This document shows, piece after piece, positions 53,801-62,387 of a DNA stretch of 64,000 nucleotides (position 1 is its first letter; the number at the start of each line of letters is the position of its first letter). This stretch comes from Planctomycetota bacterium (GTDB taxonomy: Bacteria; Planctomycetota; UBA1135; GCA-002686595), in contig JAJDEV010000254.1 in NCBI GenBank assembly GCA_029259605.1, positions 40,125 to 104,124 on the forward strand, given 5' to 3'. The notes below the pieces were generated by a model that was not told where the DNA came from, made no database searches, and saw nothing but the letters and a program-made list of their open reading frames with translations. A program made the position numbers and the translations under genes.

Positions 53801-56275
53801 CTTGCTGCGCTTCGTGACGTGGATGTCGGGGTCGAGCGCGTCGATGCGCTCCGAAGTGAAGTCCGCGCGCAGCGCCGTCATTCGGAACGGCAGCTTCTGC
53901 GAGGGCAACGAGCCCGAGAGCTGGATGCGCTCGCCGTCGTTGGCCTCGAGGTGCGCCGTCTCGTCGGCGTCGACGCGCAGCCGGTCACCCGCTCCCGCGA
54001 AATCGATCTGTCCCGTGCCCTCGAAGCGCACGTTCCCGCGGGCCAGCATCGACTGTTCGCCGCGCGCCCGACCTTGCGCCGCGTGCGTCACGTCGAGCGA
54101 GTCGCAGAAGACGTCGATGTCGCTGGTCGTCTTCGTGGCGCCGAGCGCGAGGTGCGCGACGACGTTCCCGCGCGCGAGCATGTCGGTGTTCGACGCGATG
54201 CGCGACGCGTCGGTCGCCTTGCTCGAGCGATGGTCGAAACGGTCCGCGGTCACCGCGTCCGCGCTGCGCAGCTCGATCGTCTTCTCGTCCGCCCCCAGGC
54301 GCATGCGGACGCCGTCCTTGGCCTCGAGATGGAAGCGGCGCACGACCGACTTGTCGTCGCGGATTTCGAACGCGCGCGTGAAGACCAAGTCTCCGCACGA
54401 GAGGTCCGACGCTTCGAAGTTCGAGTTGCCGAACGTCGCGCCATCTGGGAGGCTGAACAGCTTGGCGTCGACGCGGCCGCGCGCGTGCAAGCGCTCCCCG
54501 TCGATTTCGACGAACAGGGCTTCGCCGCGGCCGAGCGGAGAAACGAACACCGCGCGCGTCTCGTCGGTGCCCCAAAGCGTGTAGCGCCCCTCGCCCTTCG
54601 ACTCGAGCCGCTCGCAGAACGCCTCGTCGTCCTTCGACCGGAACACGACGTCGCCCTCGGCGAAGAACGACATCGCGTCGACGCGCAGATCGACCAGATG
54701 GTTGCAGCGCGCGAAGAAGCCGTTGTCCCCCTCGACCGAGACTTCGACGCCGAAGCCCTCGACGATGCGCAGCTTCCCGCCGATGCGTTCGAAGGCCAGG
54801 CGATCGGGTGTCGTTACGGTGAACGCGCGGCCGTCCTCGAGCTGCCCCGCGAGGCGCGCGCCACCGGAGGCGACGCCGCTGAGCGTCTGCTCGCCGGCGT
54901 CGTCGATGACGAGCGTGACCTCGAAGTCCGCCGCTTCGACGGTCGCGTTGGTCGCTTCGATGAACACGCCGCCCGTTCCCGAGAAGGACAGCTCGTTCCC
55001 CGCGTCCGTGCGATAGCCCGCGAGTTCGCCGTTCGAGCGCAGGTTGAAGCCGCCGGTGTCGAGCGTTCCGGGGCCGGCGATGCGGTAGTTCCACAGGCCC
55101 GGTTCGCGCGAGAGTTCGATCTCCTTCTGGCTGACGATGCGCAGCGTCTCGAACGACGCGGCGTCGGCATCGGAGTTCGCGGTGAGGTTCGCGAGTTGCT
55201 CGGCGTCGAGGTCGAGCGCGACGCGCAGCGTCGGCAACCCGTCGGTGAGGCGCGCGTGCGCGAACTCGCCGGCCTTGAAGTCGATCTCGCACTCCTTCGC
55301 CGTGAACACGTTGTTGCCCGACGTCCACACGACGTCGCCCTCGAGCTCGACGCGCTCCGGCTCGATGACCTCGGCGGCGTCGAGCGCGCTGCCGATCATG
55401 AACAGGTGGTCGCCCTCGAGTGTCGACGTCTCCACGCCGAAGAGCTGCAAGCGCCCGCGTCGATCCACCTCGAACTCGATCGACTGCGGATTGTCGCTTC
55501 CCTGACGGCGGACCTGGATCGAACCGCCGTCGAGCGATTCGATGCGCGCGGAGCGCAGGTCCGCGCTGTTCGAACCCCGCTCCGCCGTGCGGCGAAACTC
55601 GAGCCAGGGGTTCGTGCGCAGGTCGATCACCTCGGCTTTCCCGCCCGACGCCGCGACTGCATCCGCGTCGTCCGCTGCTTCATGGTTGGGGCGCACGATG
55701 TCGATGCGGTAGCTGTCGGCGCCGGCGTCGAACTCGGGCGACTCGATGCGGATCGGCGCCTCTTCCGTCAGCACGAAGTGTGTCGTGAGCGACGCGTCGA
55801 TCGTCGCGGCCGGAGTCGTGAAGTCGAGCGGCGACACGGGCAGGCCCTTGTCGAAGTGCCCGACCACTTCGGTGAGGTACACCTTGTTCAGGTACGAGGG
55901 ATGGATGCCTCCGCCCTCGCGGCGCGGCAACCGGGCCGTCTGCGCGTTGATCGTTCCGAGCGTCACGGACTCGTCGGCGCTCGGGTCCTTCACGATGATC
56001 GTGACGCGCGTCAGTTCGTCGGCCGAATCGGCGGTGCGGCTGTCCTCGCTCTCGACCTGCAGCGTGACGTTGCCCGTCGCTTCGTCGTACAGGTCCGCGC
56101 GGAACGCTCCGCGCATGTTGATCCCGGAGCTGGAGCCCTCGGGAGTCGAGAGCGGTTGGATGTCGCCCGCGTTCTGCGCGAGCGGAGTGTCCTCGGTCGC
56201 GTAGCGGCGGTCGAGCCAGTACACGATCGCGAGCCCGCCGGCGAAGAGGACGAGAAAGGCGAGGAGCTTCTTCAC
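50861..56275 (-). CDS. LptC-LptA-LptD-like LPS export protein, giant fusion
   Basis: 1804 residues in one frame from a GTG at 56275 that overlaps the kdsC stop (GTGA). Residues 3-21 form a membrane helix (LLAFLVLFAGGLAIVYWLD), as in LptC. The next ~1100 residues contain repeated OstA-like strands (for example LQLFGVETSTLEGDHLFMIG and GRGEALFVEIDGERLHARG). From about 1050, FEGPVQVFQNDVRVATAEAI and DNATLTSCDFEEPHVCIVTG match the N-terminal part of LptD. The end is a beta-barrel finishing FRPSRIGYTNW with a terminal aromatic. One polypeptide may thus span from inner to outer membrane as a covalent LPS bridge. Confidence 0.8.
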   Translation of the reverse strand: MKKLLAFLVLFAGGLAIVYWLDRRYATEDTPLAQNAGDIQPLSTPEGSSSGINMRGAFRADLYDEATGNVTLQVESEDSRTADSADELTRVTIIVKDPSADESVTLGTINAQTARLPRREGGGIHPSYLNKVYLTEVVGHFDKGLPVSPLDFTTPAATIDASLTTHFVLTEEAPIRIESPEFDAGADSYRIDIVRPNHEAADDADAVAASGGKAEVIDLRTNPWLEFRRTAERGSNSADLRSARIESLDGGSIQVRRQGSDNPQSIEFEVDRRGRLQLFGVETSTLEGDHLFMIGSALDAAEVIEPERVELEGDVVWTSGNNVFTAKECEIDFKAGEFAHARLTDGLPTLRVALDLDAEQLANLTANSDADAASFETLRIVSQKEIELSREPGLWNYRIAGPGTLDTGGFNLRSNGELAGYRTDAGNELSFSGTGGVFIEATNATVEAADFEVTLVIDDAGEQTLSGVASGGARLAGQLEDGRAFTVTTPDRLAFERIGGKLRIVEGFGVEVSVEGDNGFFARCNHLVDLRVDAMSFFAEGDVVFRSKDDEAFCERLESKGEGRYTLWGTDETRAVFVSPLGRGEALFVEIDGERLHARGRVDAKLFSLPDGATFGNSNFEASDLSCGDLVFTRAFEIRDDKSVVRRFHLEAKDGVRMRLGADEKTIELRSADAVTADRFDHRSSKATDASRIASNTDMLARGNVVAHLALGATKTTSDIDVFCDSLDVTHAAQGRARGEQSMLARGNVRFEGTGQIDFAGAGDRLRVDADETAHLEANDGERIQLSGSLPSQKLPFRMTALRADFTSERIDALDPDIHVTKRSKAKGEDDTKYRATARSLVATNRSLELIQDVHFNGANKAGVPWTMDARRVVLEGRGTDDGAATELSRINATGGVTFRLGDTISAKAQSLFGVGPSGVLRLTGNPTTIESPTGSLDADWVDIDPELQIILETGRGRFRRQPPKLPQGKREGDGAQSGPGAAQDGAQVEDDWSLDFLWTTMRVDRDSHVFFMQEPVFRHNSTQTTLRASWAVLWLDRSRYDQLTSGNQITPPDALKGADQNAVGPLGVFFEFIKNNAVAGVVSEAYFEGPVQVFQNDVRVATAEAIYFDLTSGHGWFADTTINLSNTEVETLSVRANWLRHSADGSLRADNATLTSCDFEEPHVCIVTGDLRMTPLSNELDGRYQVTMRDNRIELYGMAPIPLPPLDFETDEELVPQFPSLSFGNTARVGQFFGLRFSGPARNVGRFVNRLWPFGGDEDEEDEADATPSPATDAEGGAPSPLPTKPKKKPKKKRPYDARYDVDAKYLGSRGALVDLGLTYKSTRRVWFEFITGVAFDSDEDRGYIRVPESERDNQRFWLRSHGEVLLGSTSADWDAAPNPRPRRDERIVVTYSDQSDPGVQSEFFESEFVQYERDETYVQWKRSNGHLFTDVAVSTRTDEFRAAVEELPSASAFRGRAPIARIGNVSIIHTGDLNAGYLRRRSPSLFDLDGDNINDGTLTGPFAPTGVYPDGTENREVVRVDTTQTIEAPLMLGAAGLKLTPFLSLRGTAWDEASDQNSATRVVAEAGARLSTSFWHRRPGGELDQIAPYLQVRTELDSEFDGSPYVFDAAETTLFGDFLEIGTRARFGITDEGPALDLDLRGVHASDRSDGARDGWLPLAVYGRARFKQFGRSLDVWYDGRYDSEASEVVYSLFSIGTRFADKAGVQLSHHYGRDDTFVKIFDAATIAGFYRWTEKWEFEARQSFSILAETRLGTSVLLRRYGHDIIFELETQVREGEGSSVNFSVSPRLQFRPSRIGYTNW

Positions 56276-56820
56276 TCGGCCGAACGCGTGTGGCGCGTGA
56301 CGACGTCGTCCCAGACCGCTTTGGCGCGCAGGATCGTCTCGACGAGCTCGCGCACCGCACCGTTGCCCGCGCGCGCGCTCGTGACCAAGTGCGCGCGTTC
56401 GCGCACCTCGGCGCATGCATCCGCGGGAGCGACGAACACCGCGGCGCGCGTCGCGAGCGCGAGGTCGGGTACGTCGTCGCCCATCGCGATCGTTTCGTCG
56501 GGAGCGACATCGAGCCGCGCCTGAACGCCGGCGAGCACCTCGGCCTTCGGACCCGCGCGCATGTGCAGTTCGTCGACGCCGAGCTCGGCCGCGCGCCGTT
56601 CGGTGGCGCGGCAACCGCGACCCGTGATCCACGCGAGCTCGACGCCCGCGCGTGCGAGCCAGACGAGCCCCTGTCCGTCGCGCACGCAGAAGCTCTGCAG
56701 CTCCTCGTCGCCGACGTACGTGACGCGCCCGTCGGTCAGCGTTCCGTCGACGTCGAGCACCAGGAGGCGCGCGCGCGCGAGCGCGTTCTGAACCGCTGCG
56801 GGAATCGATTCACCGTTCAT
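56272..56820 (-). CDS. kdsC: 3-deoxy-D-manno-octulosonate 8-phosphate phosphatase KdsC
   Basis: 182 residues, HAD family C0 type, without a cap domain. Motifs are LVLDVDGTLTDGRV (nucleophile), WITGRG, the lysine in GPKAEVLAG, and MGDDVPDLAL. It hydrolyses Kdo-8-phosphate to Kdo for the LPS inner core. It starts 6 bp after the kdsD stop and its own stop overlaps the giant Lpt-like gene, as in the kdsD-kdsC-lptC-lptA order of Gram-negatives. Confidence 0.92.
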   Translation of the reverse strand: MNGESIPAAVQNALARARLLVLDVDGTLTDGRVTYVGDEELQSFCVRDGQGLVWLARAGVELAWITGRGCRATERRAAELGVDELHMRAGPKAEVLAGVQARLDVAPDETIAMGDDVPDLALATRAAVFVAPADACAEVRERAHLVTSARAGNGAVRELVETILRAKAVWDDVVTRHTRSAE

Positions 56821-56826
56821 GCTCGT

Positions 56827-57837
56827 TCAGACGCGCGTGTCCAAGAGGTCCTGGACGTCGAGTAGGCCGACCGCGCGTCCGTCGTCGTCGACGACGGCGA
56901 TCTGGTCGATCTTGTTCTCGCGCATGACACGCTCGGCGTCGTCGACGAGCGCTCCCGGCGGGATCGATTTCGGCGAGCGGCCCATGAACTCCTCGACGCT
57001 CGCCTCGATGCGCGCGGTCTCGCCGCTCTCGAGCAAGCGGCGCAGGTCGCCGTCGGTGAAGATCCCGAGCAGCGCGCCCTTCTCGTCGACGACGAGCGCC
57101 GCGCCCGGGCGACCCGGCGTGCGCGACATGGTCAGGATGACGTCGACGACGCGCATGCGCGGCGTGACGAGCGGGAGCTCCTTGTTCTTGCGCATCAACT
57201 CGTCCACGCGCAGCAGCTTGCGCCCGAGCGCGCCGCCCGGGTGATAGCGCGCGTAGTCCTCGCGGCTGAACCCGCGCTCGGACAGGACGACCATCGCGAG
57301 CGCATCGCCGAGCGCCATCATGGCCGACGTGCTGGCGGTGGGGGCGAGGCCCAGCGGACACGCCTCGTCGACGCGTCCGATGTCGAGCACGACGTCCGCC
57401 AGCCGCCCGAGCGACGACGACGGCACGCCGGTCATGCCGACGATGCAGGCGCCGATGCGGCGCACGTGCGGCAGGAGGCTCTTCACCTCTTCCGTCTCCC
57501 CCGAATTCGAAAGGACGAGCACGACGTCGTTCGCCCGGATGCGACCGAGGTCGCCGTGCAGCGCCTCGGTGGGGTGGAGCGCGATGGACGGCGTGCCGGT
57601 CGACGCGAAGGTCGCGGACAGCTTGGCGCCGACGAGCCGCGCCTTGCCGACCCCGGTGACGATGAGCTGTCCGTCACAGCTCGCGATGCGCTCGACGGCC
57701 TCGTGAAAGCCCGCATCGAGGTGGTCGACGAGCGCTTCGATCGTGCGCGCCTCGAGCCTGATGACCTCGGCTGCCTGGGCGAGGTGGTCGCGCGCGTTCT
57801 TGCCTTGGGGGGGGCGTTTCTTGCTCGGCGTCGTCAT
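56827..57837 (-). CDS. kdsD: D-arabinose 5-phosphate isomerase (KdsD/KpsF)
   Basis: 336 residues from the ATG at 57837, chosen since the upstream in-frame part is of shadow character. The SIS sugar-isomerase domain (about 45-200) has VTGVGKARLVGAKLSATFAS and VLSNSGETEEVKSLLP. Two CBS domains follow (about 215-330) with FTDGDLRRLLE and ENKIDQIAVVDDDG. It converts ribulose-5-phosphate to arabinose-5-phosphate, the first step of Kdo synthesis. The segment PGGALGRKLLRVDELM linking the domains is typical. It heads the kdsD-kdsC-lpt-tatA unit and is divergent from the M50 protease gene. Confidence 0.95.
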   Translation of the reverse strand: MTTPSKKRPPQGKNARDHLAQAAEVIRLEARTIEALVDHLDAGFHEAVERIASCDGQLIVTGVGKARLVGAKLSATFASTGTPSIALHPTEALHGDLGRIRANDVVLVLSNSGETEEVKSLLPHVRRIGACIVGMTGVPSSSLGRLADVVLDIGRVDEACPLGLAPTASTSAMMALGDALAMVVLSERGFSREDYARYHPGGALGRKLLRVDELMRKNKELPLVTPRMRVVDVILTMSRTPGRPGAALVVDEKGALLGIFTDGDLRRLLESGETARIEASVEEFMGRSPKSIPPGALVDDAERVMRENKIDQIAVVDDDGRAVGLLDVQDLLDTRV

Positions 57838-58016
57838 GGGGGTCGTGCGGAGAGCGTCGCGCACGGCGTGTCTCGTCGCCGATTGTAGGTGAAACGGCAT
57901 GCGGACCGAGAGCGTCTGGAGCCGAACCGCCGCGCGTCGCGTGGGGCTCGACGTCGATGACGCGCATTTCACGCGCCAGCGAGCCTGCGGCGTGGGGACC
58001 GCGACGGATGCCGTGC

Positions 58017-58022
58017 TATAAC
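58017..58022 (+). promoter_or_regulatory. -10-like hexamer just before M50 protease gene
   Basis: TATAAC ends 10 nt before the ATG at 58033. Initiation from it would leave almost no 5' leader. Confidence 0.4.
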
Positions 58023-58032
58023 GCGCGTTCCC

Positions 58033-58722
58033 ATGTTCGCGTTTCTCCTCCCGGCGCTCGATTCCTCGGCGCTCGAGCCGATCAAAGTCGGCCTGATCAT
58101 CGCCTTCCTCGTGGTCTCCCTCGGGATCCACGAGGCGGCCCACGGCTGGACGGCGCTGAAGTGCGGAGACACGACCGCGCGCGACCTCGGGCGCATCACG
58201 CTGAACCCCTTCGCGCACATCGATCTGTTCATGACGATCGTGCTGCCGCTGATGACGTTCTTCGCGATGGGGTTCCCGTTCGGGGGAGCCAAGCCGGTGC
58301 CGGTCGCCTTCCACAACCTGAAGAACCCGGTGCGGGACATGGCGATCGTCGCGATCGCGGGGCCGGCCTCGAACTTCCTGCTCGCGATCCTGTTCTACGT
58401 GTTCCGGAAGGTCGCCTACGAGCAGGGGTTCTGGCCGATCGGATCCCTCGGGGACAGCGTGTTGCACGTCACGGTCACGCTGAACCTGGTCCTGGCGGCG
58501 TTCAACCTGCTGCCGATCCCGCCGCTCGACGGGTCGCGGGTGATGGCGTGGATGCTGCCGAGCCAGCTGCGCGCGAGCTACGTTCGGCTCGAGCCGTTCG
58601 GCCTCCTGATCGTCGTGATCGTCATCACGCAGGTGCCCCAGGTTCGGGGCTTCGTCTTCGACACCGTGACCACGATGGAGCGCGCGGTGGTGTTCATCGC
58701 CACCCTGGGGGGAGCATGGTGA
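58033..58722 (+). CDS. M50-family site-2-type membrane protease
   Basis: 229 residues with about five membrane helices. The zinc motif is HEAAH in LGIHEAAHGWTALKCGD, and the third ligand is in NLLPIPPLDGSRVM. It is the compact type without PDZ domains (YwhC/SpoIVFB-like). Such proteases cut substrates within the membrane, often anti-sigma factors. Several candidate membrane anti-sigma proteins are in the window, but no link is shown. The scpA start overlaps its 3' end (ATG at 58716). Confidence 0.9.
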   Translation: MFAFLLPALDSSALEPIKVGLIIAFLVVSLGIHEAAHGWTALKCGDTTARDLGRITLNPFAHIDLFMTIVLPLMTFFAMGFPFGGAKPVPVAFHNLKNPVRDMAIVAIAGPASNFLLAILFYVFRKVAYEQGFWPIGSLGDSVLHVTVTLNLVLAAFNLLPIPPLDGSRVMAWMLPSQLRASYVRLEPFGLLIVVIVITQVPQVRGFVFDTVTTMERAVVFIATLGGAW

Positions 58723-59606
58723 CTCAGAAGAAGGACTACACGGTCCGCCTCGCCCGGGTGTTCCAAGGCCCGATGGACCTGCTCCTGCACCTCGTGCGCG
58801 AGCAGGAGGTCGAGATCCACGAGATCGAGATCGCGCGCATCATCGACGACTACCTCGGCTACCTCGAGCAGCTCGAGGCGCTCGACATCGAGGTGGCGGG
58901 CGATTTCCTCGTGATGGCGGCCACGCTGATGGCGATCAAGAGCCGCTCGCTCCTGCCGAACGAGGAGATCGATCTCGAGGACGACCTCGACCCGAAGGAC
59001 GAGCTGATCCAGCGCCTGATCGAATACCGCCGCTTCCGCAACGCCGCCGACTCGCTCGAGGACGGCATGAAGCAGCGCGCGCGCCAGGTCGAGCGCGGTT
59101 ACCGCGAGAAGGCGAAGCAGCCCGAGCGCGAGTTCGAGCTCGGCGAGCTGACCGTCTGGGACCTGCTCGCCACCTTCTCGCGCCTGATGCGCGAGACGCT
59201 CGCCGATCGACCCCACCACGTCCAGTCGGACCCGCGCCCGCTGCGCTACTACGTCGATCAGGTCGTGCATCGCCTGCGGACGGGCGAGCACCTCAGCCTC
59301 CGCGGCCTGATGGGCAGTTTCGACGAGCTGCCGCCCAAGGAGGCGCTCATCGGGTCGTTCTGCGCGCTCCTCGAGCTCGTCCGCCTCGAGCTGATCGAGG
59401 TCCGGCAGGCCGAGGACGTCGACGACATCCACATCCGCATCCGTCCGGAGCACGACCGGGATCTCGAGACCGTCGTCGGCGACTCCGTGTTCGACGAGGA
59501 GGACCTCAAGTCCGGCGGGCACGCGGATGCCGACGACGAATCACCTTTGGATTCCGAGGTCTCGGTCCCAGAAGAGGAGCCCTCGTCGAACGAGGCGCCT
59601 CGCTGA
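58716..59606 (+). CDS. scpA: Segregation and condensation protein A
   Basis: 296 residues from ATG 58716, which overlaps the M50 gene by 7 bp. The kleisin N-terminal region FQGPMDLLLHLVREQEVEIHEI and AGDFLVMAATLMAIKSRSLLP are characteristic. The C-terminal winged helix (about 190-245) is present, with LRGLMGSFDELPPKEA. An acidic tail of about 45 residues follows. It joins SMC and ScpB in the condensin complex that loads at parS-ParB. scpB is not adjacent. Confidence 0.93.
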   Translation: MVTQKKDYTVRLARVFQGPMDLLLHLVREQEVEIHEIEIARIIDDYLGYLEQLEALDIEVAGDFLVMAATLMAIKSRSLLPNEEIDLEDDLDPKDELIQRLIEYRRFRNAADSLEDGMKQRARQVERGYREKAKQPEREFELGELTVWDLLATFSRLMRETLADRPHHVQSDPRPLRYYVDQVVHRLRTGEHLSLRGLMGSFDELPPKEALIGSFCALLELVRLELIEVRQAEDVDDIHIRIRPEHDRDLETVVGDSVFDEEDLKSGGHADADDESPLDSEVSVPEEEPSSNEAPR

Positions 59607-59702
59607 GCGCGAAACGGCGTTCGACCCTGGACGCCAACGAGACCCGACCGCATCATTCCCGGCCTTCCCTTTCGAAGAGCCCACGCCCCCGATCCGATCC
59701 CC

Positions 59703-60026
59703 ATGAGCAACGCAGCCGAAGTCACCGATAACCAGTGGGAAAGCGCCGTTCTGGAGAGCGATGTGCCCGTTCTCGTCGATTTTTGGGCCGAATGGTGCGC
59801 GCCCTGTCGTGCGATGGGGCCGTACGTGGACAAGCTCGCCGAAGAGTACGAGGGCAAGCTGAAGGTCCTGAAGATCAACACCCAGGACAACCCCGAAGTG
59901 CCGGCCAAGTACGGCATCACCGCCATCCCGACCTTCCTCCTCATCAAGGGGGGCGAGGTCGTGAAGCAGATGGTCGGCAGCCAGAAGTACGACGAGCTGA
60001 AGAACGTCGTCGAGGCCAACCTCTAA
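59703..60026 (+). CDS. trxA: Thioredoxin
   Basis: 107 residues, the usual size. The active site is FWAEWCAPCRAMGP, so Ala replaces the Gly of the standard WCGPC; this version is common in other bacteria too. The buried Asp (VLVDFWAEW), cis-proline (TAIPTFLLI) and final helix are present. It supplies electrons to MsrB and ribonucleotide reductase. It is 30 bp upstream of fmt and 96 bp downstream of scpA. Confidence 0.95.
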   Translation: MSNAAEVTDNQWESAVLESDVPVLVDFWAEWCAPCRAMGPYVDKLAEEYEGKLKVLKINTQDNPEVPAKYGITAIPTFLLIKGGEVVKQMVGSQKYDELKNVVEANL

Positions 60027-60056
60027 AGGTCTCGGCCTTCGGGCCGGCGCCACGGC

Positions 60057-61043
60057 GTGCGATTCGTCTTTCTCGGATCTCCCCCGTTCGCGACGCCGGT
60101 CCTGGAACGGCTGCTCGATTCGCCGCACGTTCCCGCGCTCGTCGTCACGCCGCCCGCCCGCCCGCGCGGTCGCGGCCGCGGACTCGAACCCTCGCCGGTC
60201 GCCACGCTCGCGCGTGAGGCCGGCGTCTCCGTATTGGAGCCGGGATCGGTGCGCGACGAGGCCTTCCTCGACGCGCTGCGCGCCGTCGACGCCGACGTGT
60301 TCCTCGTGGTCAGCTACGGCGAGCTCCTGCGGCAGAGCTTCCTCGACCTGCCGAAGGACGTCTGCCTCAACGTGCACCCCTCGCTCCTGCCGCGTCACCG
60401 CGGAGCGACTCCGATCCCCGCTGCGCTCCTCGCCGGCGACCGCACGACCGGTGTGTCGATCCAGCGTGTCGTGCTCGAGCTCGACGCCGGCGACATCCTC
60501 GTCGCGCGCGAGGCCGACATCCTGCCGGGCGAAACGGCGGGCGAGCTCGCCGGACGCCTGGCCACGCTGTCGGGCGAGCTGGTGATCGACGCGCTCGACC
60601 TCGTCGCGGCCGGCGACGCGACGTACACGCCGCAGGACGAGTCCGCGATCACGTTCTGCACGCGCCTCACGAAGCAGGACGGCGAGGTCGATTGGGCGGG
60701 CTCCGCCGCCGACGTCGACCGCCGCGTGCGCGCGATGAACCCGTGGCCGCTCGCGTTCTCGCACCTGCACGGCCTCGGCGGAGGTGCGGTCAAGATCGCG
60801 ATCCACAGCGGAGCGCCGCTCGCGACGCCGTCGGATGCCCGCGCGAGCGCGCCGGGTACGCTGCTCGCGAGCCGCGACCGACTCGTCGTCGCGTGCGGCG
60901 TGGGCGCGTACGAAATCACGCTGCTCCAGGCGCCCGGCAAGCGCGCCCTGCCCGCCCCGGACTTCCTGCGCGGCGCACGCATCGACGCTGGCGCGCACTT
61001 CGGCGGCGACCCATCGGTCACGAGCAACGGGACGATCGCATGA
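60057..61043 (+). CDS. fmt: Methionyl-tRNA formyltransferase
   Basis: 328 residues from a GTG. The N-terminal GART fold starts RFVFLGSPPFATPVLERLL. The catalytic triad region is NVHPSLLPRHRGATPI with LDAGDILVARE, and the SLLPRHRG loop is standard. The C-terminal oligonucleotide-binding domain contains PWPLAFSHL. It formylates initiator Met-tRNA. Its stop overlaps the rsmB start (ATGA). The usual deformylase gene def is not next to it. Confidence 0.94.
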   Translation: MRFVFLGSPPFATPVLERLLDSPHVPALVVTPPARPRGRGRGLEPSPVATLAREAGVSVLEPGSVRDEAFLDALRAVDADVFLVVSYGELLRQSFLDLPKDVCLNVHPSLLPRHRGATPIPAALLAGDRTTGVSIQRVVLELDAGDILVAREADILPGETAGELAGRLATLSGELVIDALDLVAAGDATYTPQDESAITFCTRLTKQDGEVDWAGSAADVDRRVRAMNPWPLAFSHLHGLGGGAVKIAIHSGAPLATPSDARASAPGTLLASRDRLVVACGVGAYEITLLQAPGKRALPAPDFLRGARIDAGAHFGGDPSVTSNGTIA

Positions 61044-62362
61044 CACGGCAAGCGGCTTGGGAGATTCTGCGGTCGGGGAGCGAGGCGCCGTCGCGCGACG
61101 TCGATCGCGTGTGCGCGCGCCATCAGCTCGACGCGCGCGACCGCGGGCTCGTGCGCGCGATCGTCGGCACCGAGATTCGTCGGCGCGCGACGCTGCGTGC
61201 GATCGTCGACACGTTCGCGACGCGCAAGCCCAAGCCCGACCTGATCGCGCACCTCCACATCGGGCTCGTCCAGATCCTGTTCATGGACAAGATCCCGGAC
61301 CACGCCGCCGTGTCGGAGACCTGCCGTTCCGTTTCGTACACGTGCGGGCAGTCGAAGGTCGCGTTCATTCACGGCGTGCTGCAGAGCGTCCTGCGCGCGC
61401 GCGTCGAAGGCGTCTCCGGCGATCCGCGGCGTGATCTCGTCGGTCGCGACCTGCACGTCGACCGCGACGTGTTCCGCGATCCGGTCAAGCACCCGCTGCT
61501 TTGGGCGGAGGACGCGCTGTCGATTCCGTCGGCCTTGATGAAGCGCTGGACGCGACGCCTGCGCCGCGAGCGCGCCGAACGGCTCGCGCGCTACTTCCTC
61601 ACGGAGCCGCCGCTCGTCCTGCGCGCCGTCGCCGACCGCGACGCGATGATCGCCGAGCTCGCAGCGGCCGACGTCGAGGCACGCCCCGGATCGCTCGACA
61701 CGTCGATCGTCTGCTCCGCGGCCATGACGGGCGCCGTGACGTCCACCGAAGCGTTCACGCAGGGTCGGCTCACGGTGCAGGGCGAGACGGCGACGCGCGC
61801 CGCGTTCCTGATGCAGGCACAGCCGGGCGAGCGCTTGCTCGATCTGTGCGCGGCGCCGGGCGGCAAGACCGCCGTGCTCGCGAGCAGCGGCGCCGATGTC
61901 GTCGCAGCCGATGTCGACGATACGCGCCTCGACCGCGCGCGCCAGACGTGCGAGCGCATGGGCGTCGAGGAGCGCGTCGAGTTCGTCGTGTCCGACGGCG
62001 GGCGCGCGTTCGGCGGCCAGCTGTTCGACGGCGTCCTGCTCGACGCGCCCTGCTCGAACACCGGCGTGCTCGGTGCGCGACCCGAGGCGCGCTGGCGTTT
62101 CGGACCACGCTCGATGGCGTCGCTCGCCGAGCTGCAGACGCGTTTGCTCGCGGAGGGCGCCGAGCTCGTGCGCCCCGGCGGGCGGCTCGTGTGGTCCACG
62201 TGCAGCGTCGAGCCCGAGGAGAACGGGCGGCGCGTCGCGAACTTCCTCGCCGAACACGAGGACTGGGAGCTCGAGGAAGATCACACCTCGATCCCGGACG
62301 GGGAGCACGGTCCCTGGGACGGCGGGTACGCGGCCCGTCTCCGACGCGCATCGAAACCCTGA
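61040..62362 (+). CDS. rsmB: 16S rRNA m5C methyltransferase RsmB
   Basis: 440 residues. The N-terminal NusB-like helical domain (1-145) includes RDRGLVRAIVGTEIRRRATL. The SAM-binding domain has LLDLCAAPGGKTAVLAS, with the catalytic cysteines in DAPCSNTGVLGARPEARW and VWSTCSVEPEENG. It methylates C967 of 16S rRNA in E. coli numbering. The fmt-rsmB order is typical. An uncommon feature is the AETTCRS-like insertion region (VSETCRSVSYTCGQSKVAF) in the NusB part, but the overall length is normal. Confidence 0.93.
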   Translation: MTRQAAWEILRSGSEAPSRDVDRVCARHQLDARDRGLVRAIVGTEIRRRATLRAIVDTFATRKPKPDLIAHLHIGLVQILFMDKIPDHAAVSETCRSVSYTCGQSKVAFIHGVLQSVLRARVEGVSGDPRRDLVGRDLHVDRDVFRDPVKHPLLWAEDALSIPSALMKRWTRRLRRERAERLARYFLTEPPLVLRAVADRDAMIAELAAADVEARPGSLDTSIVCSAAMTGAVTSTEAFTQGRLTVQGETATRAAFLMQAQPGERLLDLCAAPGGKTAVLASSGADVVAADVDDTRLDRARQTCERMGVEERVEFVVSDGGRAFGGQLFDGVLLDAPCSNTGVLGARPEARWRFGPRSMASLAELQTRLLAEGAELVRPGGRLVWSTCSVEPEENGRRVANFLAEHEDWELEEDHTSIPDGEHGPWDGGYAARLRRASKP

Positions 62363-62375
62363 CGCGTCCGGCGGC

Positions 62376-62381
62376 TATCCT
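62376..62381 (+). promoter_or_regulatory. -10-like hexamer just before small membrane gene
   Basis: TATCCT ends 6 nt before the ATG at 62388, giving a near-leaderless arrangement like that seen before msrB, hemW and parA. Confidence 0.35.
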
Positions 62382-62387
62382 GTTCCC

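Noticed and set aside
53711..56524. 937-codon plus-strand open frame opposite the Lpt-like gene
   Set aside because: Arg/Val/Glu-rich with no motifs; the minus strand has OstA/LptD features and operon context.
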